From Peptococcaceae bacterium SCADC1_2_3 (GTDB lineage: Bacteria > Bacillota > Desulfotomaculia > Desulfotomaculales > Nap2-2B), in contig JJNX02000002.1 in NCBI GenBank assembly GCA_000681355.2, positions 27,192 to 91,191 on the forward strand: DNA of 64,000 nucleotides, in the 5' to 3' direction. The position numbers and the translations under genes are program-made. Numbering within the stretch: the first letter of the stretch is position 1; every line of letters begins with the position of its first letter. The notes below the pieces were generated by a model. That model did no database searches. It saw only the letters and a program-made list of their open reading frames with translations, and was not told the origin of the DNA. Shown one piece after another: positions 25,757 to 33,740 of this stretch.

Positions 25757-27226
25757 TTATTCTGGCAGCGATAAATCCAACTGAAAGCGCACGGGTCCCC
25801 GATATTTTTTACCATTATTTAAACTGAAAGATTTATGCAAAGCGTACTTAGAATCGGGATGTGACCAAGACGTGGCTATCGCTCCGTGTCCTTTTGGAAA
25901 AACCGTTACCTCAACCGTTCCCGGATCTGTACCCTCTTTAAGATAATCTAACGGTGCAAGAGAAGCCTCTTTATCAACCAAGTCGTCCTGCTCCGATACA
26001 CACAGCAGCCACCTTATTTTTTTATCTTCAATATGCCTCAGGTTAAGTTCCCTGCCGAACAACCTTACGGGCAGAGTTCCGTCTTTGGTTATGGGTATAG
26101 TGTAAGAATCATAGCTCATTTTAACAATATTTTCGGGAAGATCTCTCCGGTCGCAAACCAACCAATAGTTTACGGCTGCTGCCGTTTTACTAATGCCTCC
26201 GTTTTCAAAGTTTTGCAGTTCCTTTAAAAAAACAGCCACGGGTGTTTCGCGCTCAATACTCTTCAGTTTATATACCCATGACATTATATCCCCGTCAACC
26301 ACCTGATTGCCGTTGGGTAAAACTTTAGTGGCGTAACCTAAATCCTTAAACCTTGGAGGTAGATTTTTCATGTATTCTACAAGAGAACCGCTTTTTGTGC
26401 CATCCACCGGCGCCACGCACGTTATAACGGCATCAGCCAGTTCGTCCAGTTTGCCCGAAAGGATACTGCACAAAGCAATAAAACCTCCCTGACAGAAGCC
26501 ATTTAAAGTTACTTTCTTACCATATTTTTCTTTTAACTGACTACAGAAAAACATAGTATCGTTTATATCGTCTTCGCCGGTCATTGCCTGTACTTCCGGA
26601 GTATTTTCAATGTCTTTTACTACTCGCAAGTAGGTCGGTATCCCTTGATTTGCGAAGGCATGTACATAGCTTTTTTGCTCTTTAGGTAAAAAGGCGAGGA
26701 TATTTGGACCTAACACGTAAGGTGGTATAACAAGAATTGGTTTTTTGCCGTTTGTTTGAGCAGGTTCCATGTTTTTGTCGACCGGAAGTATTTTATAGAG
26801 CATAAAACGGTCTGTCTCGCTCACCTTAACGCATTCACCCTTTTCGGGATGAAGGCCGTATTCTGTCTTAATTTCTTTTAAAGCCTTCGGATATTCAAAG
26901 GCCATCATATCTATACCTCTCAACAATGCCGACAGATAACTGTAGAGAGTTTCTCCTTCTTCGTATAATACGGTATTCAACCATGCGTTAAACAATCTTT
27001 GATTATAATTAAATACAGCTTTCAGACTGCCTTTATAACTTTCTTCGATAAGCCAAAAATTAAACCGCAAAAGCTCTAAAGAATCATACATATTCTGGTA
27101 TACTGTTGTCCTTGCTGATTTTTCCCGCTCTACCCTTAAAAAAGCCTCGAACGATTTCCAAAAGGGCAACATATAATCAAATTGATATTTTTCTGTTATT
27201 TGCGTTATTTCCATTTTTATAACCAT
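25757..27226 (-). CDS. PhaC-like alpha/beta hydrolase (polyhydroxyalkanoate synthase family)
   Basis: A 489-residue protein with the PHA-synthase lipase-box variant: GFCQGG supplies the nucleophilic Cys, SEQDDLVD the Asp, and PKGHGAIATS the His. The preceding PILVIPPYVLGPNILAFLP is the usual oxyanion-hole strand. No phaE, phaR or phasin gene is adjacent, so polymer synthesis is not shown; an acyl-transferase or depolymerase role is also possible. ATG 27226 almost touches its AAAGGG site; ATG 27214 is an alternative. Confidence 0.78.
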   Translation of the reverse strand: MVIKMEITQITEKYQFDYMLPFWKSFEAFLRVEREKSARTTVYQNMYDSLELLRFNFWLIEESYKGSLKAVFNYNQRLFNAWLNTVLYEEGETLYSYLSALLRGIDMMAFEYPKALKEIKTEYGLHPEKGECVKVSETDRFMLYKILPVDKNMEPAQTNGKKPILVIPPYVLGPNILAFLPKEQKSYVHAFANQGIPTYLRVVKDIENTPEVQAMTGEDDINDTMFFCSQLKEKYGKKVTLNGFCQGGFIALCSILSGKLDELADAVITCVAPVDGTKSGSLVEYMKNLPPRFKDLGYATKVLPNGNQVVDGDIMSWVYKLKSIERETPVAVFLKELQNFENGGISKTAAAVNYWLVCDRRDLPENIVKMSYDSYTIPITKDGTLPVRLFGRELNLRHIEDKKIRWLLCVSEQDDLVDKEASLAPLDYLKEGTDPGTVEVTVFPKGHGAIATSWSHPDSKYALHKSFSLNNGKKYRGPVRFQLDLSLPE

Positions 27227-27243
27227 CCCTTTCTTTCTGGAGC

Positions 27244-27816
27244 TTAAACAAGATTTAGGACGCGTGCCAAGCCGTAAGCCATTTCATTGGCCAAACCCTG
27301 CAGGAAACTTTCATCAGCTAGTTTTTCAGCGTCGGTTGATGTATCAATAAAAAGACACTCAAGCAAAACGGCTGGCATGGCAGTAGAGCGCAACACGGCA
27401 AAATTAGCTGCTTTTTTGCCCTGACCATGTTCTTTTACATTTATTTTCTTTAGATAAGCCATAATTTGATCGTGTAAAATCGCCCGCAGTTCATCAGTAT
27501 GTTTTTCCACTGCCGTTGAATGAACATAGCTTTCAAAGCCTGTTCCCCCGCCGGCGTTGATATGAATACTACAAAAGTAATCTGCTTTCAACCGGTTGGC
27601 AATGTTAGCCCGCTCATAAAGCGATACGTAACGATCATCTTCTCTGGTGAATTTAACGTTTAAATCATAAGGAGCCAGTTTTTCGGCGCAAACCTTTGCC
27701 AGTTTTAAAGTTAAGTCTTTTTCCTTTAGTAGCACAGGCATCTTGCCTGTGGTTTTTCCAACTGCCCCAGGGTCTTCTCCACCATGGCCAGGATCCAGAA
27801 CTAAAATTTTAGGCAT
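27244..27816 (-). CDS. cwlD: N-acetylmuramoyl-L-alanine amidase (CwlD-like)
   Basis: Zinc amidase of the Amidase_3 fold, cutting the MurNAc-peptide bond; CwlD-type enzymes make muramic lactam in spore cortex. Zinc ligands: His in LVLDPGHGGEDPG, Glu in ERANIANRL, His in FCSIHINA, and the catalytic Glu in VLLECLFID. ATG 27816 follows GGGAGG; no signal peptide is visible, which is odd for a wall enzyme. Between GAVG and LKEKDL lies an extra segment GKMPVL encoded by a palindromic repeat at 27728-27759. The relation to CwlD is by family only. Confidence 0.82.
   Translation of the reverse strand: MPKILVLDPGHGGEDPGAVGKTTGKMPVLLKEKDLTLKLAKVCAEKLAPYDLNVKFTREDDRYVSLYERANIANRLKADYFCSIHINAGGGTGFESYVHSTAVEKHTDELRAILHDQIMAYLKKINVKEHGQGKKAANFAVLRSTAMPAVLLECLFIDTSTDAEKLADESFLQGLANEMAYGLARVLNLV
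27728..27759. repeat. CAGGC/GCCTG repeat inside the amidase gene
   Basis: AGTAGCACAGGCATCTTGCC and the following TGTGGTTTTT match the core of the 79-bp repeats at 34823 and 47685, with ATCTT replacing TTCCA in the loop. It lies in frame within the coding sequence. Confidence 0.65.
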
Positions 27817-28000
27817 TTCTAATCCTCCCAAGCTTATTTACTTGTTTTTGTTATATCAACCAGATATTATCGTAATGCTATCTATGTTTCTAGAAATATC
27901 CTAAATTACTTTATTCTATAAATATTTTCTTTTTCCTTCATATTTCGCGAAAAGAATAGTATTATAATTAAACAAAAACTGAACGGGTGAAAATACAGCC

Positions 28001-28291
28001 ATGAAATGTTGTTCAGTTCGATTTTACGCTGAACTCAATGATTTTTTTCCCCGGGAGCGAAGGCAAGTTGCCTTCAACCATTTCTTTTCCGGGCAGCCTA
28101 CCATTAAGGACTTAATCGAGTCCCTGGGTGCACCCCATACTGAAGTGGATTTAATCCTGATTAACGGTGAGTCCGTGGAATTCTCCCGGCGAGTGCAAAA
28201 CGGCGACCGTATCAGCGTTTATCCAGTTTTCGAAACCATTAATATTTCTTCCATCATACATGTCCGCCCTTTTGGATCAGGCGGGCCTTAA
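28001..28291 (+). CDS. Stand-alone Mut7-C ubiquitin-like domain protein
   Basis: A 96-residue beta-grasp protein. VRFYAELNDFFPRERR, TIKDLIESLGAPHTEVDLILING and DRISVYPVFE match the ubiquitin-like domain usually fused N-terminally to the Mut7-C RNase. Here the protein ends GSGGP, and no Mut7-C domain follows; a hairpin and tRNA-Leu come next. The terminal Gly-Gly-Pro recalls sulfur-carrier tails, but a true carrier ends in Gly-Gly. Either a free-standing carrier-like protein or the remains of a longer gene. Confidence 0.75.
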   Translation: MKCCSVRFYAELNDFFPRERRQVAFNHFFSGQPTIKDLIESLGAPHTEVDLILINGESVEFSRRVQNGDRISVYPVFETINISSIIHVRPFGSGGP

Positions 28292-28317
28292 AAAAATAAC
28301 TGCTTTGAAGCAGTTAT
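28290..28317 (-). terminator. Terminator of tRNA-Leu
   Basis: ATAACTGCT (28296-28304) pairs with AGCAGTTAT (28309-28317). Read on the minus strand it is followed by seven T, fitting termination of the tRNA transcript. Confidence 0.75.
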
Positions 28318-28400
28318 CGAAAACTAATCGGAACCTACTAATCTGATAGGGGCCGAAAAATTATTGTCCCAAATCTCAGAGCGAAAATTAACATATTAAA

Positions 28401-28489
28401 TGGTGCCGGAGACCGGACTTGAACCGGTACAGTGATTACTCACCGCGGGATTTTAAGTCCCGTGCGTCTGCCAATTCCGCCACTCCGGC
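28401..28489 (-). tRNA. tRNA-Leu (anticodon TAA)
   Basis: 89 bases including CCA, with the long variable arm of a class II tRNA. Acceptor GCCGGAG/CTCCGGC, anticodon stem CGGGA/TCCCG around CTTAAAA. Anticodon TAA reads TTA. Confidence 0.96.
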
Positions 28490-28552
28490 AACAAGACTCA
28501 TCACTACAAATTTACCATAATAATTGTGAGTTTGTCAACCGGCTTTATGTTG

Positions 28553-28774
28553 CTATACCTGGATTACTTCTTTAACTTCGGGAATTGATTGTTTAATTGT
28601 GCGCTCAATTCCTTGTTTTAATGTGAATGTGGACATGGGGCAACAGCCGCAGGCTCCTGTAAGCCGCACTTTTACCACGCCATCGTCAGTAACATCTACT
28701 AATTCTACATTCCCACCGTCTCTTTCTAAGGCGGGTCTTATTTTGTCCAAAACATCCTCTACTTTTGTGCGCAT
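28553..28774 (-). CDS. NifU C-terminal-domain iron-sulfur protein (Nfu)
   Basis: A 73-residue Nfu-type scaffold/carrier for [4Fe-4S] clusters. [18 protein letters not shown] and the cluster ligand motif [18 protein letters not shown] (CxxC) are diagnostic. It consists of this domain only. AAAGGAG precedes the ATG. It is not in an operon with isc or suf genes here. Confidence 0.92.
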   Translation of the reverse strand: MRTKVEDVLDKIRPALERDGGNVELVDVTDDGVVKVRLTGACGCCPMSTFTLKQGIERTIKQSIPEVKEVIQV

Positions 28775-28987
28775 TCTACCTCAAAACTCCTTTCTTTTTT
28801 CTGCTTATTTCCTAGTCTTGATTATCCCTAAAACCATTTTAACTAAGCTCTCTTTATAATATCCAAAAGCAGTTTTATTAGCAAGAAGAATTTAAAGCAT
28901 ATTTTTGTTTATAATCTTATAATCCTTGAAAACTAAGGTTTTTCAATATTTATAGCCTAAAAAGGGGTGATTAAAAAATATCATTTT

Positions 28988-30169
28988 TTATTCCTGCCTT
29001 AAAGCTTCAATGGGGTTCATTTTAGCCGCCCTACCGGCAGGATATAAGCCAAAGAAAATACCAATGGCGGCGGAAAAGGCAAAGGCAATAAGCACGGTAC
29101 CAAAGGAAATTAAAGGCGGCCATTTGGCCAGGCGGGCAACCAGCATTGAGCCCCCGGCCCCAATGATAATTCCCAAAAGACCCCCGGCCAGACACAAGAC
29201 TATCGCTTCAATTAAAAACTGCTTTAGGATATCCTTTCGCCTGGCCCCCAGGGCCAGGCGAATACCGATTTCACGCGTTCTTTCCGTAACCGAGACCAGC
29301 ATAATGTTCATTACCCCAATGCCGCCTACCAGCAAGGAAATACCGGCTACCGCCCCAATAATCAGGGTAATTATGCCGGTTATTTTACCGGCAATTTTCA
29401 TTTGCTCTTCCAGGCTGATGGCTTTATAGCGGTCTTTAACGTTATGACGGCGCTCTAAAACTATTACCGCTTTGGCCATAGCGGCACTAATTTTTTCCCG
29501 GTTAGCCACTATACCTTCCATTTGTTGAATTATCCTTTGACCCGATATATCCTGGGCAAAGCTCAAAGGTACATAGATTCTTTTGATGGTCTGGATTCCC
29601 AAAAAGCCGCCTTCTTCTTTGGTTAAACCAATCACTTGGACCGGACGGTTATTGATGGTGACCCTTTTGCCCACGGGGTCAAGGCGGCCAAAGATTTCTT
29701 CGGCCAGGGCCTGGTCCAGCACAACAACCGCCCTGGTTGTTCCCGGCCTTTGACTAAGAAAACGGCCCTTTACCACTTTAACGTTGGCAATTTGAGCATA
29801 ATCAGCCTCCGTGCCAATTACCTGGGCCGGTTTTTTATCTTTTGGCCCCCGCACTACGGCCGAAATATAATTGGTTGGGGCCAGGTAAGTAATTTCCGGC
29901 ACTAATTCTTTTATTACGGCTATATCCTGATAGGTAAAGTCATGCTCTCCCAGTGGTTCTCCTTCCTGCCAGTTTACGGAAATGGCAAAAATATTAGTCC
30001 CTATTTTCTGCAGTTCAGCCATTAATACGGCCTGACCTCCTTGTCCTACGGCTACCACGGTAATTACAGCGGCAATACCAATCACAACGCCCAGGATAGT
30101 TAGGGAAGAGCGCATTTTATTTACCCAAAGACTTTCCAGGGCAAGGCGTAAACCTTCGATGAAATTCAC
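28988..30169 (-). CDS. MacB/FtsX-type ABC transporter permease
   Basis: A 393-residue permease of the MacB class. N-terminal membrane segment (SLTILGVVIGIAAVITVVAVG), a large extracytoplasmic MacB-PCD domain, then three membrane segments with the conserved MNIMLVSVTERTREIGIRLALGARRKDI. It overlaps the ATPase gene by four bases. With the ATPase and fusion protein it forms a MacAB-like exporter; the substrate (peptide, lipoprotein or drug) is unknown. Confidence 0.9.
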   Translation of the reverse strand: MNFIEGLRLALESLWVNKMRSSLTILGVVIGIAAVITVVAVGQGGQAVLMAELQKIGTNIFAISVNWQEGEPLGEHDFTYQDIAVIKELVPEITYLAPTNYISAVVRGPKDKKPAQVIGTEADYAQIANVKVVKGRFLSQRPGTTRAVVVLDQALAEEIFGRLDPVGKRVTINNRPVQVIGLTKEEGGFLGIQTIKRIYVPLSFAQDISGQRIIQQMEGIVANREKISAAMAKAVIVLERRHNVKDRYKAISLEEQMKIAGKITGIITLIIGAVAGISLLVGGIGVMNIMLVSVTERTREIGIRLALGARRKDILKQFLIEAIVLCLAGGLLGIIIGAGGSMLVARLAKWPPLISFGTVLIAFAFSAAIGIFFGLYPAGRAAKMNPIEALRQE

Positions 30170-30867
30170 CGGTTATTCACCTCTGGTGGAACAGATATGA
30201 TTTCTTCTTTAATTAATTGGCCATCGCGAAAAAACAAAATGCGTTTGGCGTAAGCGGCTATTTCCTGCTCGTGAGTAACCAGCACAATAGTGGTTCCCTG
30301 CCGGTGCAGTTTTTTAAAAATGGTCATGACTTCCGTACTGGCGCGAGAATCCAGGTTTCCGGTAGGCTCGTCGGCCAAAATTACGGCGGGCTGGTTGACC
30401 AGGGCCCTGGCGATAGCCACCCGCTGTCTTTCTCCCCCGGAAATTTCCGGAGGGCGGTGCCCGGCCCATTCCAAAAGGCCTACCTGGTTTAGGACTTCCT
30501 GAGCACGCTGCCGGCGTTCTTTGGCCGGCGCTCCGGCGTAAATCATGGGCAACTCTACGTTCCGCAGGATATTTAAACGGGGTAAAAGATTAAAGGTTTG
30601 GAAGACAAAACCTATTTTCTGGTTGCGGACGCGGGCCAGTTCATCTTCGTTTAAGAGACTGACTTCACTATTGTCTAAGAAATAGCTTCCCGAAGTGGGG
30701 CGGTCAAGACAACCAAGGATATTTAAAAAAGTGGATTTGCCGGAGCCGGAAGGGCCCATAACGGCCACAAACTCTCCTTTTTCAATGGCCACGGATACTT
30801 CCTTTAAGGCCGTAAAAGAAATTTTTCCGCTCTGGTAAACTTTTGTTAATTGCTTGACGGTTATCAT
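30166..30867 (-). CDS. MacB/LolD-type ABC transporter ATPase
   Basis: A 233-residue ATPase driving the MacB-type permease. Walker A GPSGSGKST, Q-loop FQTFNLLP, signature ISGGERQRVAIARAL, Walker B VILADEPTGNLDS and H-loop THE are complete. It overlaps both neighbours by four bases, so it is translationally coupled. The order fusion protein - ATPase - permease is standard for this exporter class. Confidence 0.93.
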   Translation of the reverse strand: MITVKQLTKVYQSGKISFTALKEVSVAIEKGEFVAVMGPSGSGKSTFLNILGCLDRPTSGSYFLDNSEVSLLNEDELARVRNQKIGFVFQTFNLLPRLNILRNVELPMIYAGAPAKERRQRAQEVLNQVGLLEWAGHRPPEISGGERQRVAIARALVNQPAVILADEPTGNLDSRASTEVMTIFKKLHRQGTTIVLVTHEQEIAAYAKRILFFRDGQLIKEEIISVPPEVNNR

Positions 30868-32114
30868 TTTTCTTTTTCCTTTTCCTTTACGGTTTGTCCC
30901 TGCCGCAGGTTTTTAGGAGGGTTAATAATTACTTTTTCGCCTTTTTTAACTCCTTGTTTAACCTCCAGGTAAAGTTCATTACCCGGACCGGTCTTAACCA
31001 GGGTGTACCTGGCCCGGCCCTCTTTAACCACAAAGACGGCCTGTTCCTTGTCTTTCTCTATTACGGCTTCGTAAGGAACTACCGTAGCCCTTTTGCTTTC
31101 TTTGGTGGTGATGGTTAAATCAACCGTGTAACCGGGGCGCAAGCCTTCCGTTGAGCCAAAAGGCTTTATTTCTACGGCAACGGCGGGATTTGGGTTGTCT
31201 TGTTTGGCTTCATCCAAAGCAGACTTAACGGCCGTTGGCGCTACCCGGCTAATCATCCCCCGGTATTCTTTTTGGGGCAGGGCGGGGCAGGAAAACCTTA
31301 CTTTTTGGCCTTGAGCTAAAAGGCCGCTGTCGCTTTCGGCTATATCAGCGTTTATCTCCAACTGTTCAGGGTTGCCGATAACAAAAAGAAGGGTGCCGGG
31401 TGAAACATAGCTTCCCTTCTGACCGTTGCAAATTAGCACCACTCCCTCTTGACCGGCCCTTAAAACAATATTTTCCATCTGCTGACGGATGTTTTTTACC
31501 TCCACCCGGGCCTGCTCCATCCTTGCCCGGGCGGTTTCTACTTCTTCTTTGGAAGGGCCGTTAACTAAAAGGTCATAACCGGCTTTGGCCGCCTGGTAAT
31601 TTGCCTCCCGTTTTTTTGCCTCCCTTTCAGCCTCTTCCAGCTCTATTATTGTGATCGCTTCCTGTTCAAATAACCGGTGGGTGCGCTCCAGTTTCTTTTG
31701 GGCGTCTTTTAATTCCAATCCGGCTTGGGTTAAAGCAGCCTTTTCCCGTACAATTTCTTCCGGACGGGGACCGCTTTGCAGTTTGGCCAGTTCTATTTCC
31801 TGGATGTTTAAACCGGCCAGAGCCTCTTCCAGGCGGTTTTCAAGGGAAGTTTGATCCAAACGGGCAAGAACCTGGCCTGCCCCTACCATATCTCCTGCCT
31901 CTGCCGCAAGTTCGGTTAGCAAGCCGCTGCTTTCAGCGTAAATTTCTTGTTTACCTAAAGCCTCAACCCGGCCGGTGGCAAAAACAGTAAACACCAGGTC
32001 TTTTAATTCCACTGAAGCGGTCTGGACCAAAACAGGTGCTTCTTTAGCCTGCCTGGATAGATTAAAGTAAACCGTGGCCCCGATAACTAAAATAAGACCA
32101 ATAATTAACAGCAC
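30864..32114 (-). CDS. MacA-type membrane fusion protein
   Basis: Adaptor of the MacAB-like exporter: membrane anchor (LLIIGLILVIGATVYFNL), lipoyl half (AGDMVGAGQVLARLD), long coiled coil (about residues 85-190), second lipoyl half and a beta-barrel ending in GVKKGEKVIINPP. GTG 32114 has no ribosome-binding site, and the frame stays open upstream through SAEINTQPVVKKRFFPGK, a plausible basic N-terminus. AGGAGG lies inside the end of the upstream gene, but only ATT is found where its start codon should be. The true start is thus uncertain. Confidence 0.88.
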   Translation of the reverse strand: MLLIIGLILVIGATVYFNLSRQAKEAPVLVQTASVELKDLVFTVFATGRVEALGKQEIYAESSGLLTELAAEAGDMVGAGQVLARLDQTSLENRLEEALAGLNIQEIELAKLQSGPRPEEIVREKAALTQAGLELKDAQKKLERTHRLFEQEAITIIELEEAEREAKKREANYQAAKAGYDLLVNGPSKEEVETARARMEQARVEVKNIRQQMENIVLRAGQEGVVLICNGQKGSYVSPGTLLFVIGNPEQLEINADIAESDSGLLAQGQKVRFSCPALPQKEYRGMISRVAPTAVKSALDEAKQDNPNPAVAVEIKPFGSTEGLRPGYTVDLTITTKESKRATVVPYEAVIEKDKEQAVFVVKEGRARYTLVKTGPGNELYLEVKQGVKKGEKVIINPPKNLRQGQTVKEKEKEK

Positions 32115-32178
32115 TTTTCCCGGGAAAAAGCGCTTTTTTACAACCGGTTGAGTATTTATTTCCGCACTTAAAATGGAC

Positions 32179-32928
32179 TTAAAAACCTCCTAATCCTTTA
32201 GCGCCAAAGGGGTTGGCTATTATAACCGCCCCGTAAATTACCCAGAGAATAAAGATAAAGGCCGCGGTTTTACTAAAGCTTGTTTTTAAAGCCACCGCTC
32301 CACCCAAGGCAAGCAAGGCAATAGACCACAGGCCAAAAGGGTCAACGAGGGATAAAACCCTAAAGGTCAAACTGCCGCTTTCGGCCGGTAAAAACATGGC
32401 TAAACTGGTGGTGATATTTTTTAAGTCTTCGGCCGGGCGCAGGGCAATTAAGACGCCCTGGATTAAGCCGGCTATGGTGGTGGGGACATAAGCAAACACA
32501 CTCACTGCGTAAAGAGATCTGAAAGATGTTCTTTTGCTCGTTAAGTAGCCAAACAAAAGAAGTAAAACTGCGGTAAGCAGCCAGAACAAAAGGGGTCCGA
32601 TAACCGCACCTAAAATAGCCGTAACCGAGGTTACCGTCCCGGCTATTCCTTTAAAGGCCGCGGCCTCTGGCGGCATTGGCCCGGCTTTTTCCATCATTAA
32701 AGCCGTAAAATCTTTTAGCTTGGGTAAACAAAGCAAGGCGATCAGCAAATTTACCGCGCATAATACGATGGCACCGCCAATAAAATTAGGACGTTCGGCA
32801 ATGTCCAAAAAAGCAGGGCGAGGGTTGACTATTACGCCGGTTAGTCTTTGCCAGAGGCTAAGGTTTTTAATCCCGGCGCCAGGCTCAGGGGTATTATCAG
32901 GAACATTATCAGGAACATCATTAACCAA
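32179..32928 (-). CDS. YIP1-family membrane protein
   Basis: A 249-residue integral membrane protein of the Yip1 family. SLWQRLTGVIVNPRPAFLDIAERPN is the typical lead-in before five to six hydrophobic segments. It heads the operon with the MacAB-like exporter and may modulate or assemble it; its function is otherwise unknown. The only in-frame start is TTG 32928 with a weak site. The N-terminus has a 12-base tandem duplication (VPDNVPDN). Confidence 0.8.
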   Translation of the reverse strand: MVNDVPDNVPDNTPEPGAGIKNLSLWQRLTGVIVNPRPAFLDIAERPNFIGGAIVLCAVNLLIALLCLPKLKDFTALMMEKAGPMPPEAAAFKGIAGTVTSVTAILGAVIGPLLFWLLTAVLLLLFGYLTSKRTSFRSLYAVSVFAYVPTTIAGLIQGVLIALRPAEDLKNITTSLAMFLPAESGSLTFRVLSLVDPFGLWSIALLALGGAVALKTSFSKTAAFIFILWVIYGAVIIANPFGAKGLGGF

Positions 32929-33048
32929 TTTATAACACCGCCTTTAAAAATAATGATTCTTAGTTTAATATTATTCTTCTTTAACTTCCTAATTTCCTGC
33001 AAAATATTACATTTTCTAAAAATTATTAAGGACAAAATGCAAAACAAA

Positions 33049-33441
33049 ATGGGGGTCAGGTCTTGAAATATCATTTTTTAACCAGCCTTTACTTGAACAC
33101 CTTACTGGTCGTTGCTGACCGTTGTGTAATGAATTTTTATCTGCTTAGCTGTCTCATGCCGGTAGAAATGTTAGCGTCAGGAGTTTCGAACATGAGGTGA
33201 TAATGGTTATCCATGAAACAATAAACATGACATGACCAATTGTATCGTTTTAAAACCAAGCCCAGTATACTTTAGAAAATTTTCTCTATCCCGGTCACCG
33301 CTGAAAATCTTTTGCTTCGCATTTCCGCGGGTAGTGATATGGTGATATGGCAGACAGCACCAGGATACTCTATTCTTAATGGTCTGGTCATGTGGATATT
33401 ATAATAAACATTTTCTTATATTTCAAGACCTGACCCCCATT
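33049..33441. mobile_element. Relic REP-associated (RAYT) transposon with 24-bp inverted repeats
   Basis: A 393-bp element bounded by a perfect 24-bp inverted repeat, 33049-33072 and 33418-33441 (core GGGGGTCAGGTCTTGAAATA). It contains a decayed minus-strand transposase (33137-33391). Short GGGGTCAGGTCTTG-type ends flanking a Y1 HUH transposase are typical of RAYT elements. Bases 32929-33048 and 33442-33499 show nothing else. Confidence 0.85.
33137..33391 (-). pseudogene. REP-associated tyrosine transposase, degenerate
   Basis: Minus strand ATG 33391 gives MTRPLRIEYPGAVCHITI, the normal RAYT start. An 8-base duplication (ATATCACC/ATATCACT) then shifts the frame; TTRGNAKQKIFSGDRDRENFLKY continues in the next frame. 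A deletion then joins RYNWSCHVYCFMDNHYHLMFETP with the catalytic HYH, ending at MRQLSR-stop. The catalytic tyrosine region is gone, so it is inactive. Confidence 0.85.
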
Positions 33442-33499
33442 CACCCCCTGACAAGACAACACCGCTAATTGGTTTTCATAAAGTTACCGTAAAAATTTC

Positions 33500-33528
33500 T
33501 TGACAACGAATTAAAAGTTTGTTAAATT
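33500..33528 (+). promoter_or_regulatory. Promoter of the pyr operon
   Basis: TTGACA (33500-33505), 16-17 base spacer and TTAAAT/TAAATT (33522-33528), about 30 bases before the PyrR-type leader structure. Confidence 0.7.
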
Positions 33529-33549
33529 AATTAGGACATTTAAAAAACT

Positions 33550-33655
33550 CCTTGAAAGCGGTCCCGTGAGGCCGGTAAGGAAAAATAAGGGTTAAAAATA
33601 AGATTTTTAAGAGGTTAAACTTAAACCTGCTTACCGGTGAAGCAGGTTTTTTAAT
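33550..33655 (+). promoter_or_regulatory. PyrR-type attenuator leader
   Basis: A transcription attenuator controlling pyr genes by uridine nucleotides. The PyrR-binding loop is GGTCCCGTGAGGCC (33560-33573) on a stem TCCTT/AAGGA. The terminator pairs AAACCTGCTT (33623-33632) with AAGCAGGTTT (33640-33649) plus trailing T. CCGGTAAG (33572-33579) is perfectly complementary to CTTACCGG (33630-33637), giving the alternative antiterminator. All three mutually exclusive parts are visible. No pyrR gene is in the window. Confidence 0.85.
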
Positions 33656-33691
33656 GTAAACTTAAATGACCACTCAATTACCATGACCTAC

Positions 33692-33740
33692 CATTTAACT
33701 ATCATGACAAGTAAAAGAGAAAAAAGAGGGGTTGAATGGC
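33692..33740 (+). repeat. Copy B of the 50-bp repeat, containing the pyrB start
   Basis: Nearly identical to 2133-2185. GAGGGG (33726-33731) and ATG 33736 of pyrB lie inside the repeat. Confidence 0.65.
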
